From Jaminaea rosea (taxonomy: Eukaryota; Basidiomycota; Exobasidiomycetes; Microstromatales): a stretch of DNA of 64,000 nucleotides. The translations under genes and the position numbers were made by a program. Where the stretch lies: contig NW_020289975.1 in the NCBI RefSeq assembly GCF_003144245.1, positions 1,569,496 to 1,633,495 on the forward strand, read 5' to 3'. Positions 32,771 to 43,113 of the stretch are shown here, one piece after another (the first letter of the stretch is position 1; the number at the start of each line of letters is the position of its first letter). The notes under the pieces were generated by a model, which saw only the letters and a list, made by a program, of their open reading frames with translations, was not told where the DNA came from and did no database searches.

Positions 32771-33417
32771 ATGGCAGACCACAAGCCCTACGTAGTGTGA
32801 GCATCTCCCTTTTGCCCTCCCTTGATACCGACTGCCTGCAGCTTGCCGCGTCAAGCTGACGTCTTCGCTTGCTTTCGTCTCCGTATCTCCACGCTCAACT
32901 CATCTAACCTCACCTCACCCGCCGGCCGTACAGCATCTTCAAGAACTCGACTCCCTCCTCGGTCATCGACGAGGAAACGAAGAAGGTCGAGTCGCAGGGA
33001 GGCAAAATCAAGCAGAGATTCGATAGCGAGATCATGAAGGTGAGCAGCAGAGGCATGCGTCCGATTGGATGGTGGCGATGATGAATCGACTTGAGCTCCA
33101 GAGATGACAGGAGATGAAAGCTAGTGCTGACTACTTGAGGCCCGCTTTGCTCGATCACTCTTCGCCGACAGGGCTTCGCTGCCACCATGCCTACCTCGCA
33201 TGCCGACTCTATCCAGTCGCTCAGCGCCGGTGGCAAGCACGAGCATATGTGAGTAAGAGTGCGACTTGATGAGGCGACCGAATACGTCCTTCTCTCGCTC
33301 AAGCAAGGGCTCAGAGGGCAGAGGGCACATAGAAAATACCGAATCTGACTTGTCCGTCCTCCTCGCGCCCGCCGTAGCGACTACATCGAGCCCGACTCGG
33401 AGGTCAAGACGCAGTAG
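32771..33417 (+). CDS. PBI2: protease B inhibitor 2-like protein (inhibitor I9 family)
   Basis: Join 32771..32796, 32934..33039, 33172..33248, 33378..33417; 82 residues. Inhibitor I9 proteins resemble subtilisin propeptides; in yeast Pbi2 inhibits vacuolar proteinase B and, with thioredoxin, assists vacuole fusion. The spliced protein reads KPYVVIFKNSTPSSVIDEE near the N-terminus, then EVESQGGK-type and GFAATMP in the middle, and ends with HEHIDYIEPDSEV, which is the I9 pattern including the hydrophobic VIFK strand and the YIEPD strand. Four short exons with introns of 137, 132 and 129 nt; each join restores a family residue (V, phase 0, I). Length matches the family (about 75-85). No signal peptide, as expected for the cytosolic inhibitor. 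Confidence 0.87.
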
Positions 33418-34598
33418 AGGATCAGTCAATGTGCTTCTGGCTTCTGCTACAATAAATGCGACGGTATGATCGTGGTCTCAGTGTATCTCAGATTTGTCTG
33501 AGACCTCCTCTGATGTCTTGTCGATACCGCGCTCTCGTCGGTAAGCGCGTCGTATCGATGAGGTCTTCACATACCACCTCTTTGCCGTTTTCTTCGCCGC
33601 TGGGGCAAGCACGCTTGTCCTAGCGGTAAGGAAGCAGCCCATGCCTGCCTCGAGCGCCTTCGCTCGGCGTTCTTCGACACTGAGGGTTCAATACTGGCAG
33701 GGCGAAACAGCAGTGGGAGTATTGCGCGCTGCAGATTTGGTCCCGGGGAGCGCGGAAGGACGAAGGAGTTGGAGTAAGAGGAGGGAGGGGGAGGAAGGGC
33801 TCACGCGCCTTCCCCTGCGCTTCTGCCCGGGACAGCGTCGCCCCCCAGTGTTGGACCTTCCAAAGGGTTGAAGGAACGCGAGAGCGACGCGAGCGAGAAA
33901 GGGTGGGCTGCTTTTTTGCGCAAGCGCTACTGTTGAGCCTCGAAAGGGTGCAACGTTCGGAACGACGATGGCCGTGGTGGGCAGGCGAGTGTTCTCCTCG
34001 CCGGTGTTCATGAGGACGGGGGCAAGGGCAGAAACAGTCCACGCAAGCGCGGGCGGCCCAGTTGTTGTGCAGCTCGGATGAGGTCCATTGTACGACGCCT
34101 CCTTCAGAGCAGCTCTTTTGCTGCGGGTGCGTGCGGCTGCCATAAGGAAGATGCTTGAGTGTCGACGTGCACAGAGGCCTCGAACGAGCAATTCTGATCG
34201 GCGGAAAAGGTTGCGTCTCTTTGCCAGGCTTCGTATGGCGAATGGGGGTCCGATCCGGTACCTGACTTGGGGAAAGGTCAGGTTCTTATTCTCCCCGACG
34301 GGCCATATGTGCATCGCGAGCGCACAGCTGGCGTAGCGGTAAGGGCGGCTTGGCGAGCGTCGTAACCACAACTCGGGTAACCTGCTGCCACCTAGTGAAG
34401 GTAGCGAGGGTAGACAGCTGTCCCGGCAGGGTTCCGGTGGTTGCGATACCCCGAGGGGGTGGGGTAGCCTTTTGCTGCGACCGATCATGAGCGCCACAAT
34501 GTGCGAGGATGCTGGGAGGCAATCGCGAGGTGAGATGTAGCACTGTTGCACTCCTGCTACGTGATCGTATTGCAGTCTGCGCCTATGTGTTAGCATGA
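33418..34598. other. 1.2-kb region with structured-looking sequence, no supported gene
   Basis: Lies between the convergent PBI2 and LSM4 genes. A 302-codon minus-strand frame covers most of it but its product looks like random translation. Two perfect six-base-pair hairpins are visible: arms 34261-34266/34277-34282, and arms 34447-34452/34461-34466, the latter followed a few bases on by TTTT at 34470-34473. This could be the 3' part of an RNA polymerase III transcript, but I could not match it to RNase P, MRP, SRP, a snRNA or a tRNA. Confidence 0.4.
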
Positions 34599-35419
34599 TC
34601 AGCGATACCCACCCCTTCCTCCTCCACCGCCGCCGCGTCCACCGCCACCTCTGCCCGGCCCACCTCCCCTGCCTCCTCTTGCTCCACCTCGTCCGCCGCC
34701 CCCGCCCCCTCGTCCACCATTACCGTCCCCTCCTTGCCTCGCGCGACGTGCTTGTTCCTCTTGCTGTCGAACCGCGTCGAGTAGGTTGTCTGCTAGGCGG
34801 AGGTATTTGATCTACGTGCGCGAGAGGAGAGGTGCGAGATGGTCAGCAGCCAGGCACTCGCTTCGTTGTGATCAGCGAGTCCATCTCAAATGTCATCCTC
34901 TTCTTCTCCCTCCGCTCCTTGCAATCCCAATGAGCCACCCGTCCTTCGTCCCATCTCCAGCCCTCAATGGTCGTCCGTGGATCGCTCACTCACCGTAGCC
35001 CCCTTGATATAGCACTCTGGCAGCTTCCAGAACTCGTCACCCGATGCGCTTGTCTGGTAGACCTCACGCAATGTCAGGTTCATGAAGTTGTCGGCCGCAA
35101 TGAGCATGCCGTTGAATGTCTCGCCGGACTTGAGCTCGACCAGCTGTGTGCGTGTATGTGCGCGTGCGTGCGTGAGTGAGAGGGGAGGAGGTAGGAGGGA
35201 ACAGCGCAAGGGCATAGCTGTCAGTGAGACGGGTGGGCAAGGTTGAGAAGCGTCTTGAGCCGCACTTACCATGGCCTTGCCTCTTGCGGCGTTGAGCAAT
35301 GTGAGGGGCAGCTGTGAGCGGGCAGAGCAGAGAGATGGCGGTCACCATAGGTCAGCTTCAGGGCCAAGAGGACGAGCTGTCTGCCCAGAGCTTCTCAACC
35401 TTGCTGCAGTACCCACCAT
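34599..35419 (-). CDS. LSM4: U6 snRNA-associated Sm-like protein LSm4
   Basis: Complement of join 34599..34811, 34994..35143, 35270..35311, 35417..35419; 135 residues. LSm4 is part of the LSm2-8 ring on U6 snRNA and the LSm1-7 ring in mRNA decay. The protein starts M|LPLTLLNAARGKAM|LVELKSGETFNGML: Sm1 motif with the GETFNG turn and NFMNLTLREV, then Sm2 ending IKGATIKYLRLAD. The C-terminus is a run of RGG/GGR repeats typical of LSm4, which promotes P-body assembly. The first coding exon is just the ATG; GTGGGT follows immediately, and the next exon starts with the expected LPL. Introns are 105, 126 and 182 nt, all phase 0. Divergent from AIM18 with 225 bp between starts. Confidence 0.94.
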
Positions 35420-35644
35420 GCTGCCAAGGTACTGCTGTGGCTATGGATGCTTGCTTGGTACGAGTGTTGGGTGGAGAAGGATTCATCAACGGAACAGCCC
35501 TCGTCTTCCCGTCATCTCTCGACTCGTCTGCGCGAGACGACACTTCGTCTCCGTCCGTCCGTCGCTCGGTCCGTCGGCCTCGACTTCACGCCGGACTGAC
35601 GTTGTTTGCCTCACTACTCCAAATCGCACAAGCAGCCTGCAAAG

Positions 35645-36799
35645 ATGATAGCAAGAAGAGGGCCATCAGCTTTGAGGATCGTCAAACCAAGAGCAGGCAC
35701 AAGTCTAGTGATCGGAGGTCCTCGCAGGCTAGCAACCGGCAATGCTGGCCCCCGCGCAGGCACAAGCTCCACTTACTCCTCCTCTGCGAGCAGATTCGGC
35801 CTCTTTGCAGCAGGAGGCACAGGCGTAGCTATCTACTCCCTCTGGTGGGCCGGCCGCCCCTCATCACAGATTCATGCGGAAGCGTCACCCTCCGATGCGG
35901 CCCTCGTAGCCCAGCCCAATGGTCAGGTCGAGGAAGAGCACCACGTTGACGCCTCAACCAAGATGGCCCTTCCCAAGCGGCTACCCGCTCCCGTCTGCCT
36001 CGGCGGGGATCCCAAATCGTCATCGTCGGAAAAGCCCTTCGTCCTCCTCGCCTCAGGCGTACGGACCGTTTCCTTCCTCCGTGTGCAAGTGTACGTCGTC
36101 GCCCTGTACGTCGACGAAGCTGCCTACAAGAAGCATACCTCTTCCCCCACGAGCAAGAAGGCAGCAGAAGAAGGGAGCACGCAAGCCTTCATTTCTCATC
36201 TACTCTCTTCGGGAGAAGTACCCTGCATCCTTCGCGTGGCTCCAACTCGCAACACAGACTTTGGACATCTGCGAGACGGTTTTGGACGTGCGGTCCAGGC
36301 GAGGGTCAAGGTGGTACGCAAAGCGCTCCAGCAAGCGCAAAAGGACGGGGCAGGTGGGCTAGAGGGCGCAGCAGCAGAGTTTGCCTCTTCCCTCTTGCCT
36401 TCAGAGGAAGAGGAGCAAGCACTCGCTGATGGCATGCAGGCCTTGCGCGAATGTTTCCCAAAGGCGTCACTACAGAAGGGTCAGACGTTGGATCTCGTCT
36501 TCCACCCTTCGCCGAGGGAGGGTGGGGTTGACCTGACTCTCGAGCACGATGGGGCTATCATGGGATCGCTGAAGCATGACGGGAGGGCGAAGCAGGTTCT
36601 CGATGTGGCGAAGCTGCTCATGGAGGCGTATGTCGCTGAGAAGGATCCGGTCAGTGGTGTGGTGAGTACGGGGAGCTGGCGTGGGGCGGAAGAGTTGGTA
36701 TTGCGAGAGAGAGCATGTACTGACAAGCCTCATTCGTCCTCCTTCGACTGGTAGTTCAAACAAGCCCTCAGCGAGAAGCTCTTCTCCTCCACCTCGTAA
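35645..36799 (+). CDS. AIM18: AIM18-like mitochondrial chalcone-isomerase-fold protein
   Basis: Join 35645..36661, 36755..36799; 353 residues. The N-terminus is Arg/Ser-rich without acidic residues (MIARRGPSALRIVKPRAG), a typical mitochondrial presequence, followed by a hydrophobic segment (FGLFAAGGTGVAIYSLWW) that fits inner-membrane anchoring. The chalcone-isomerase fold follows: LASGVRTVSFLRVQVYVVALYVD, then LRVAPTRNTDFGHLRDGF with the Arg of the fatty-acid-binding-like fold, and KGQTLDLVFHP, GSLKHD. Fungal AIM18/AIM46 are heme-binding relatives without isomerase activity. A 93-nt intron separates the last 14 residues (FKQALSEKLFSSTS); the family often ends in such a helix, supporting the splice. 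The non-ATG extension upstream was not used. Confidence 0.82.
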
Positions 36800-37206
36800 C
36801 CGCACCTACGTGCGCGGCACTCATCTACTCAATAGACCAACGTCCCTCGTACGCTCATGCGGGAATGTCTGCATCTCCTACTATCTATGCGGGCATCATT
36901 GGGCTTCCCCTGAGCCGGATAGCGAAAGGAGTCATGGATTCTAATCTTCGCTCCTTGTAATAATGTCACTGATCGCATGGTGTAAGCGAGGAGTGTGATA
37001 AGGTTGGAGCGTGTGCAGAGTTGAGTGGTGGGTAAGAGGGGAGGGGAGAGGGGGGAGAGGATGGCAAGGACTGTGGAAGAGGTCAGACTGTCAGTCGTGC
37101 TCACCGCTTCTTCACCGGGCTGTTGGTGACGAGGATTGATTGCACCCTGCTGAGTGCATGTCCGTGGGGTATCAAAATGTCGTGTCGTTGCAGCTCGTCA
37201 ACTCCC
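36800..37206. other. intergenic, convergent 3' flanks
   Basis: About 400 bp between the stops of AIM18 and the CCDC137-like gene. A short GGGAGAGG-rich patch is visible near 37030-37060. No gene was recognised. Confidence 0.5.
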
Positions 37207-38244
37207 TCAACCCATCGCGTGCTTGTTGCTCCTTCTCCTCTCCACCTGCTCATTCTGTATCCCCTTCCTCTCCCTATAGAGCTTGATAGCTCTTTGCCTC
37301 TCCTCCTCGAGCTCCTTCTCCCTGCGCAGCCCACCCATCGCCGCTGCCTTACCTGCACCAGCCTCCTGCGTAGAGGACTTCGCCTTCTTGTTGCGCGGCG
37401 CAACTGGCTCAGGCATCTGCCCTTTGGTCACCTTCTTACTGCTCGCTCGCGGTTGAGGAGCCTCCTCGCCACGCAGAGCAGCAGCTAGTGCCTCCTTCCT
37501 CCTGATCGCTTCAGCCCCCTGGCCGCGTGGCAGCTTTGAGAAAGAAGGAGGAGCCTGCGCCACATCGTTGATCCGGCGGACTTGAGAGGCTTTCGCGAAA
37601 TCGACCTCCTTGCCTCCGGACATATCCTGCCTCGCACGCTTCAGATCTTCCTTGGACGGCTCAGCCTTCGCGCGACGTTCAGCTTCGTCCTTTCCCTTGG
37701 CATGGCGACGCCATTGGGCTTCCTCGTCATCCTCGTCGTCACTCACGCCAGCAGCGGCCGCCGCACGTTCAGCGCGCTTCTGCTTCTTTCGCTTGCGAGC
37801 CTCAGAGCGGGCCGTGGAAGCTACTTGGGAGGCCATGGCCTGCTCTACGCGGCGATTATAATCGCCTAGCTTCTCGCCCGGGCGGATCTTTAGCTTCGAG
37901 GAGGCAGCCGGCTTGGACATTGATGGTCCGGCCTCATTCTCCTCATCGTCTACCGCCTCACCGCGTTGTCGCTTCTGCTGCGCCTCTTGCTCTTTGCGTT
38001 TTCGTGCCCGATACTCTGCTTGAACACGGGCAGCGTCGAGGATCCTCATGGCGCCTTTTGGCATGGATGCGAAGTGCGGGTCTTTGGAGTGGGATAAGGA
38101 GGTGGGAGCATTATCCTGGCCGCTACGAGCAAAGTGAGAGTGTCAATCCGGGCTTTCGAAGTGGTTTCCTTGTTGAGCCACGCACACTCACTGCAGCAGC
38201 TGATTTGAAGCCCTGACGGATCTCTTTGCTCTCTTGTGCGGCAT
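37207..38244 (-). CDS. nucleolar-type basic coiled-coil protein (CCDC137-like)
   Basis: Complement of join 37207..38122, 38192..38244; 322 residues. Rich in Lys, Arg, Glu and Ala throughout. The small first exon (MPHKRAKRSVRASNQLL) begins with a basic nucleolar-type signal; splicing of a 69-nt intron gives HGQDNAPTSL and then DPHFASMPKGAMRILDA, after which comes RARKRKEQEA, KIRPGEKLGDYNRRVEQAM, a SDDEDDEE acidic patch and, near the end, ELEEERQRAIKLYRERKG. The LxDYNRRV and MPKGAxRIL blocks recur in a family of fungal proteins related to CCDC137, some linked to ribosome biogenesis. The family link is from pattern memory and is moderate. Divergent from the TMEM70-like gene with 181 bp between starts. 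Confidence 0.7.
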
Positions 38245-38425
38245 CTTGAGGGCGTCGACGGGTGGTGACCCAAAGAGTGGAAAGGAAGGAAGCAGCGGCA
38301 GCCGAGTGAGCTGCGAAAATCCCCTCGCTCGACATGAGCCGAGGGGCGACTCGTCTGGAAAGTCAGGCCGCTCAGTCCGCCTACGACTTCTCCAGCTCCA
38401 ATCAATCCTCAACCAACGTCGCAAG

Positions 38426-39313
38426 ATGCTCGACGTTGGATTAGGCGTCGCGAGGAGCGCCAGGCTCTTGTCGACAAGGGCAATGAGCCTCAATCAGCTT
38501 GACCACCGGAATATCAGCAGCTTGATTGGGACCGCTGCCAAGACCGCCTCGCTGCCGACCGCAACACTCCGCCGTCCTGTCTATCAAGCACTTCCTCGGC
38601 AACGACACTTTTCTTCCTCGTCTAGCCGTCTCAATACCCCTCTTCCACCCGAAGAAGCCTTCAGACCAGCTGCTACCACATCGTCTGCACCTCAGGCCCC
38701 TCTTGCAACCTATTTAGGCCCAATGTCACGCACCTTCTACCGCCTCAAACTCTTCAGCATGACCTCCCTCCTCTTTGCTTCCTCTCTCACCCCAGTCTTC
38801 CTCTTCGCACCGGCAGAGGGCGTCACCCTGGCTGCACGCTGCGGAATTGTGGCCATGGCCCTTGGCACCAGCGGGGTGTCCACGGCACTCGTCGCGTGGA
38901 TTGGGAAGCCGTACGTGGGTAGGATGGCGTTGCGCAAGGGGGAGAAGGGACAGGCGATGATTGAGGCCAATAATCTCAGCTGGAGATTAAGGCCATTCCA
39001 AACGACGATCTACAGGCCTTCCTTCATTAGACCAACGTCTAGACCGTTTGCGAACTGGGAGCTTCCCGAGGAACCAGGGGCGGTTGATGATTTACAGGCT
39101 ATCCTGGCCGACAGTAGCAGCGGGAGCGAGAGCGGAGCACGTCGATTTCTCATTGCAGAGACGAAAGACCTCAAGACGGATCGTGTGGTGGGCTCATGGT
39201 GGGGGCAGGTGGATGATGCAGGCCAGGTGAAGTGCACCGGGCAGGGCAAGCCGGTCAGGCATTTCCAGGTGCACGAGGAGCTATTGGGCGATGAGTGGAG
39301 GATTCTCAATTGA
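38426..39313 (+). CDS. TMEM70/TMEM186-like mitochondrial inner-membrane protein
   Basis: Intronless, 295 residues. The N-terminus is an Arg/Ser-rich, acid-poor presequence of about 70 residues (RSARLLSTRAMSL, RQRHFSSSSSRL). Two adjacent membrane segments follow, about 105-130 (FYRLKLFSMTSLLFASSL) and 135-160 (GIVAMALGTSGVSTALVAW), forming the hairpin of the TMEM70/186/223 family, with the conserved polar loop GKPYVGRMAL after the second. Animal members assemble respiratory complexes I and V. The C-terminal part is a soluble beta-rich domain including FLIAETK and VRHFQVHEELL. The assignment is based on hairpin topology and the short motif, so the exact subfamily is open. A second Met at 38483 is a weaker start. 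Confidence 0.65.
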   Translation: MLDVGLGVARSARLLSTRAMSLNQLDHRNISSLIGTAAKTASLPTATLRRPVYQALPRQRHFSSSSSRLNTPLPPEEAFRPAATTSSAPQAPLATYLGPMSRTFYRLKLFSMTSLLFASSLTPVFLFAPAEGVTLAARCGIVAMALGTSGVSTALVAWIGKPYVGRMALRKGEKGQAMIEANNLSWRLRPFQTTIYRPSFIRPTSRPFANWELPEEPGAVDDLQAILADSSSGSESGARRFLIAETKDLKTDRVVGSWWGQVDDAGQVKCTGQGKPVRHFQVHEELLGDEWRILN

Positions 39314-39438
39314 AAGACGAGTGACCAAGGAGACGAAGCGCACATTTGTGGTAGCGCAGAGCGCGATTGCATTCCCTTAGCTGTGTATACATGCTCGCCT
39401 TCCCCTTCCCTCACGATCACGGTTCCCGCAGACTCTCT

Positions 39439-40672
39439 TTATCGCACCCTCCAAGAGCGCTCGGCTGCTCCTGCGTCCCTGTGCTGTTGCCAGATCCCCT
39501 CAACCTTCTCCCAGTCCACCACCTCCCAGAAGCGTGCCAAGTACGTCTCCTTTCCCCAAACCCCCCAGTCGGGCAACCAAGCGTGCTCGTAGCCGCTCAT
39601 GCAGAGCAGCGGGGTCAGCGTCTGACCAACATCGTCCTCCGGGTTCGAGGCCATGGCTGATCCGAGGCCAGCGTAGATGTCTGGCTTGAGCGCAGAGGCC
39701 GTGGAGGAGGGCTGCTGCGCCGATGGGTCGTACAGGGAGCGCGATGGCTGCTCCTTGGCCTCATCGGGCGCGCCAGGTGAAGCGTACCCCTCCTCTCCCT
39801 CCTTTGAGGCTTGCCTCTCCTGTTCCTCCAAACTGCCCGCAGCCAAGCCCTGCAATCCTGCGGGCCCCTTCTGTCTCCTGTTCTGCACCAGGACCGTACC
39901 CGCACCGAATGTGGGGACAATACCGAGGTGACCGAGCCCGTCAACGACGAGCCAAACGTACCCGCTGCTGGACATGCCGAGAGCTGCGGAGGACATGGCG
40001 CTCTTGAAAGTAGTGAGCGAGCCCCAGGTGTCTTCTATCGCGCGGGCGAGGGGGCCAGTAAGCTTCGGTGGGGGAGTGGAGAGGTAGTCCTTGTTCGTCG
40101 GGTCTTGGGAGATGCCGGCGGGGGACGTCTGTGAGTAAGATGGGTGAAGGCAGAGAGTTTGATGAGTTACTAGTGGGAGGGGTAACGGAGGCAGGCGTTG
40201 GCTGGGCTCACGATCTGGCTGAGGAAGAAGGCATTGTTGAGCGCGAGCGAAGCATAGTTGAATGCCATGATGCGCTCGGGCTTCTGCGCAGTCGCAATGA
40301 TGGTGTCTACCAGGCTCGACTTCTCGAGCTCGGTGCCTGCGATCGCAGAGAAGGCAATCGAGGATCAGCAAGAGGCCAGACAAGGTCAGCTGCTGAGAAT
40401 AGGGGGATAGACGCACCTCGTACCTCCTCGTTGAGTCTCTCGAGCAACCCCTTCTGCCACCCTTGCCAGAGCATGTCTACGGTCGACTTGGAGAGCAAAG
40501 GCATAGCGCCTTCTGCTACATTCTTGGGAGTCGGAGGGAGTGCATGGAGATGACGGGAGGAACTAGGGATGCGAGAAGAGGATGATGATGAAGATGACGC
40601 TGAAGAGGCCAACGTCGCAGATGGACGCCTCAGAGCGTCTCGTGCTGTGGATCCCAGCGTCCTGAGTGCCAT
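39439..40672 (-). CDS. SOD-fold mitochondrial small-subunit ribosomal protein (Rsm26/Mrp1 family, mS42/mS43)
   Basis: Complement of join 39439..40128, 40212..40336, 40417..40672; 356 residues. Starts with a Ser-rich mitochondrial presequence. The body has the iron/manganese superoxide dismutase fold: the FNYASLALNNAFFLSQI helix (exon 2) aligns with the metal-site helix of SOD, followed by IEDTWGSLTTFKSAMSSAALGMSSSGYVWLV and, near the C-terminus, LCMSGYEHAWLPDWGVW and FWEVVDWEKVE. In true SODs the ligand pattern is H...H...DxxxH; here the NN-FFLSQ and CMSGYEHAWLPD regions lack parts of it, as in the fungal mitoribosomal proteins mS42/mS43. A disordered insertion (about 215-275) sits between the halves. 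Introns of 80 and 83 nt. A genuine SOD seems less likely. Confidence 0.82.
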
Positions 40673-41105
40673 GACTGAGGTTGTGGTGAAGGAAAGGAAG
40701 TGGTGATCGCGAAGAATTGACAAAGCCAAGGCGGGGCGGGACGGACGGACGGACAGACAGACGACTGAGGACAGACGAGGCGGCGACGAATGACTTCTCG
40801 ACCGCGCGATGCGATGTCGTCAAGAGGTCGACAGCTCGAGAATGGAAATAGGTGAAGTCTGAGCAGACAAATCAAGCGGCGAGAGGTAGTCTTTTCGATA
40901 GCGAGCCGATTCGGGGCAGCACTTGATACTCTCAAGGTTGCAGCGGTGATACGGAGCTCCTCTGCCATGCCATCGTGGTGAGGCGCCGGCCGCGGTTCAA
41001 CGTCCAAAGTTGCTCGGCGCCTCAAGGCGGACTGGCGTTGAGATGTTCTCGCGCTCCAAACTGACCATCGTAGCTAGCCTCTCAACTATACAACCTCAAG
41101 CAATC
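40673..41105. promoter_or_regulatory. shared promoter of mitoribosomal protein and SFM1
   Basis: 433 bp between divergent start codons. A GACGGACGGACGGACAGACAGACG short tandem tract is visible around 40740-40763. No specific binding site recognised. Confidence 0.4.
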
Positions 41106-41978
41106 ATGACAAGCCAAGCTCACTCACCACCCAGACGTCCAGAGTATGTAATCGAACACATGGAAGAGGACGACCCTGACGCCCCCTCGGTCTTTCCCTC
41201 CTGGGCTCTCCTCGAGTATCGTCACATGCTCTCCCTCGTCGGCCCCGGTTCAACGGTCCACTTCACCTCCCTCTCCTCCGCTTCGGTCGAGTCGCTTCGC
41301 AAGGCGTTGAAAGAGGATGAGGGAAAGGGAGAGAGGGCCAACTTTGAGCTGCACACTGCCAGCATCACCACACTGGCCAAGCAACGCGGCATCGGCATGG
41401 AGCAAATCTGCCTCCTCGACCCAAGAGCACCCCTCTGCCTACACGCATCGGACGCGGGCCTTTATCCACGCCCATCCTCTGCTTCTTCATCGTCAGAGGT
41501 GGACGGACCTTTCACTCACTTCCTCTTCGGAGGCATCCTTGGAGACGACCCACCTCGCGATCGTACTGGTTCACTGCGCGCTCTCGGCTTCCCGAGGCGG
41601 CATTTGGGCGCAGTACAGATGACCACTGATACTGCTTTGGGTGTGACGAGGCGCATCGTGGAGGATGGTATGGGCATGGGGAATAAGGAGGACGAAGGTG
41701 GGGCTGAGAGGGGGAGTGGACCAAAGGGGACCTTGGAGTGGGTGGCTCAGCCTGAGCTCAAGTTTGGCAGAGGGGAGTCGGTGAGTGCCTGAGAAGCCTC
41801 AAGAGTGGCGAAATTCGAGCGAATCGCTGATCACCTTTCTTCCTTTGTGCAGGTCACCATGCCCTTCCGCTACATGAGGGATCCTCACGCCCCTGCCATA
41901 GCTGAACCTCAACCGCTGCTCCCACCTGGGATGCGCGAGCACATCAAGGCCGACCTCGACCGGGGTTTCGACTTCTGA
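41106..41978 (+). CDS. SFM1: SPOUT-family protein arginine methyltransferase Sfm1
   Basis: Join 41106..41780, 41853..41978; 266 residues. Yeast Sfm1 is an unusual SPOUT-fold enzyme that monomethylates an arginine of ribosomal protein Rps3. The signature YVIEHMEEDDPD opens the domain, followed by WALLEYRHMLSLVG, ICLLDPRAPLCL and the knot region FTHFLFGGILGDDPPRDRTGSLR, ending MPFRYMRD after the 72-nt intron. These match the DUF431/Sfm1 pattern (EHxEE..S.W.L.EY and FGGILGD.PP.DRT). Two extra insertions (Ser-rich near 120, Gly/Glu-rich near 195) lengthen it beyond the 213-residue yeast protein. The Met at 41106 is preferred; upstream in-frame Met at 41043 adds non-conserved residues. Confidence 0.87.
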
Positions 41979-42102
41979 GCTCGACGACGCTCGATGATGC
42001 TGATAGAGGATAGGAACAGGTCGATCTGTGCTGTCAGGATATGCTACTATTGTACAATGTATTCGTTGCCTCTGCTCTGCTCTCGTCCTTCGTCTCGCAC
42101 CT

Positions 42103-42926
42103 TCACTCCATCCTCTCCAATTCCCTCCTCAACGCCTCTTCCTCAGCCCTCAGCCCCGCAACTTCGTGCTCAGCGGCAATGTTGGCCACCTCCAGCTGCA
42201 AGCCCCTCGAAATCAGCTCGGTCCACCTAGCCTCGAGGGCAGCGAGCTTCTTGCCCGCATCCGTCTGCTCTGATCGTCGTGAGCGGTTGAGCCTCATGGT
42301 ACGGTTGGACTGTGTTTCGCGAGCATCTTCGTAGCGATGGGAGAGGTGCTCTTGTTGGTAGTTGTGTAGACGCCATTGATTTGCTGGGCGCGCCGAGGAG
42401 GGGAGAGGGATGCGCAGGATCAGCTATCGCGACTTCCCCCATTCCCCGGCACCCTCAGGGCATCGTGCTCACCTCCGAACTTCTTGAGCAGCTCAATATT
42501 CGTCATTCTCGTCTCCTGATGCATCAATTGCGCAGCAGCATTATCCACTGCTTTCTTCCATTCCTCATCGTCCGCCTCAAGCCCGGCGGCAGGTGGGGCG
42601 AGTTGGAAGCGCGTCATGTCAATGGCCTTTGTCGCCTCCTGTCGCGACGCTATACGCTGCATCTCTTCGTCGTAGGCTGAGGAGGCGTAAAGACTAGCAG
42701 GTGGAAGACGAGAGTCCTGAGAATCCATGTTCATCTTTGCCATCTCGGCTTGTACCTCCTTCTGGACGCGGGATGCGAGGCCCGGCTTCGTGTCGAGCTC
42801 ATCGTCGAAGTAGGGCAGAGCATCGCTCAGAGGCAGATCGATGGACCACGACGCCTCTATCGGCTGCCCAGCTGTGGCTGTCGATACTGAGTCACTGCCA
42901 TTGGGCAGCTTTGATGTCGAAGCCAT
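42103..42926 (-). CDS. spliceosomal Prp19-complex subunit (BCAS2/SPF27/Cwf7)
   Basis: Complement of join 42103..42383, 42473..42926; 244 residues. BCAS2/Cwf7 is a helical core subunit of the NineTeen complex. The N-terminal motif is clear: DALPYFDDELDTKPGLASRVQKEV, which matches the family's LPYID.E...P.....V. The helical tail includes EEWKKAVDNAAAQLMHQETRMTNIELLKKFG, then across an 89-nt intron ANQWRLHNYQQEHL, another family block (W.L.N), and finishes with a coiled coil rich in Glu/Leu/Arg. Length (225 in human) fits. Splicing restores the GANQWRL join; without it the second exon would lack a start. Divergent from NDUFA12 with 187 bp between starts. Confidence 0.84.
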
Positions 42927-43113
42927 GGAATCGAGACGGATTGATGGGCAAGAATGAACCAAACGACGTCGAGAGCGAAGTGGATACAGTCGGACTGAGA
43001 GCTCGTGTCGTTTCGCGGAACGGAAGATGAGACGGGAGCTGGACTCAGGCCGGGGTCGACTTGAGGAGCGGCGACGTTGGAAATCAAGCCATCGTTACCA
43101 ACCATCACCAACG

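Noticed and set aside
33684-33696. GGGTTCAATACTG resembling a tRNA B box
   Set aside because: The flanking bases do not form a T-stem, and no matching A box or cloverleaf could be drawn.
33688-34596. 302-codon minus-strand open frame between PBI2 and LSM4
   Set aside because: The translation is rich in Arg, Pro, Ser and Cys with no domain, no low-complexity pattern like the real proteins here, and no splice context; it looks like a chance frame in GC-rich DNA.
39439-40672. Possible genuine manganese/iron superoxide dismutase
   Set aside because: The SOD fold is clear, but the metal-ligand pattern is incomplete and a long insertion is present, as in mitoribosomal mS42/mS43 proteins.
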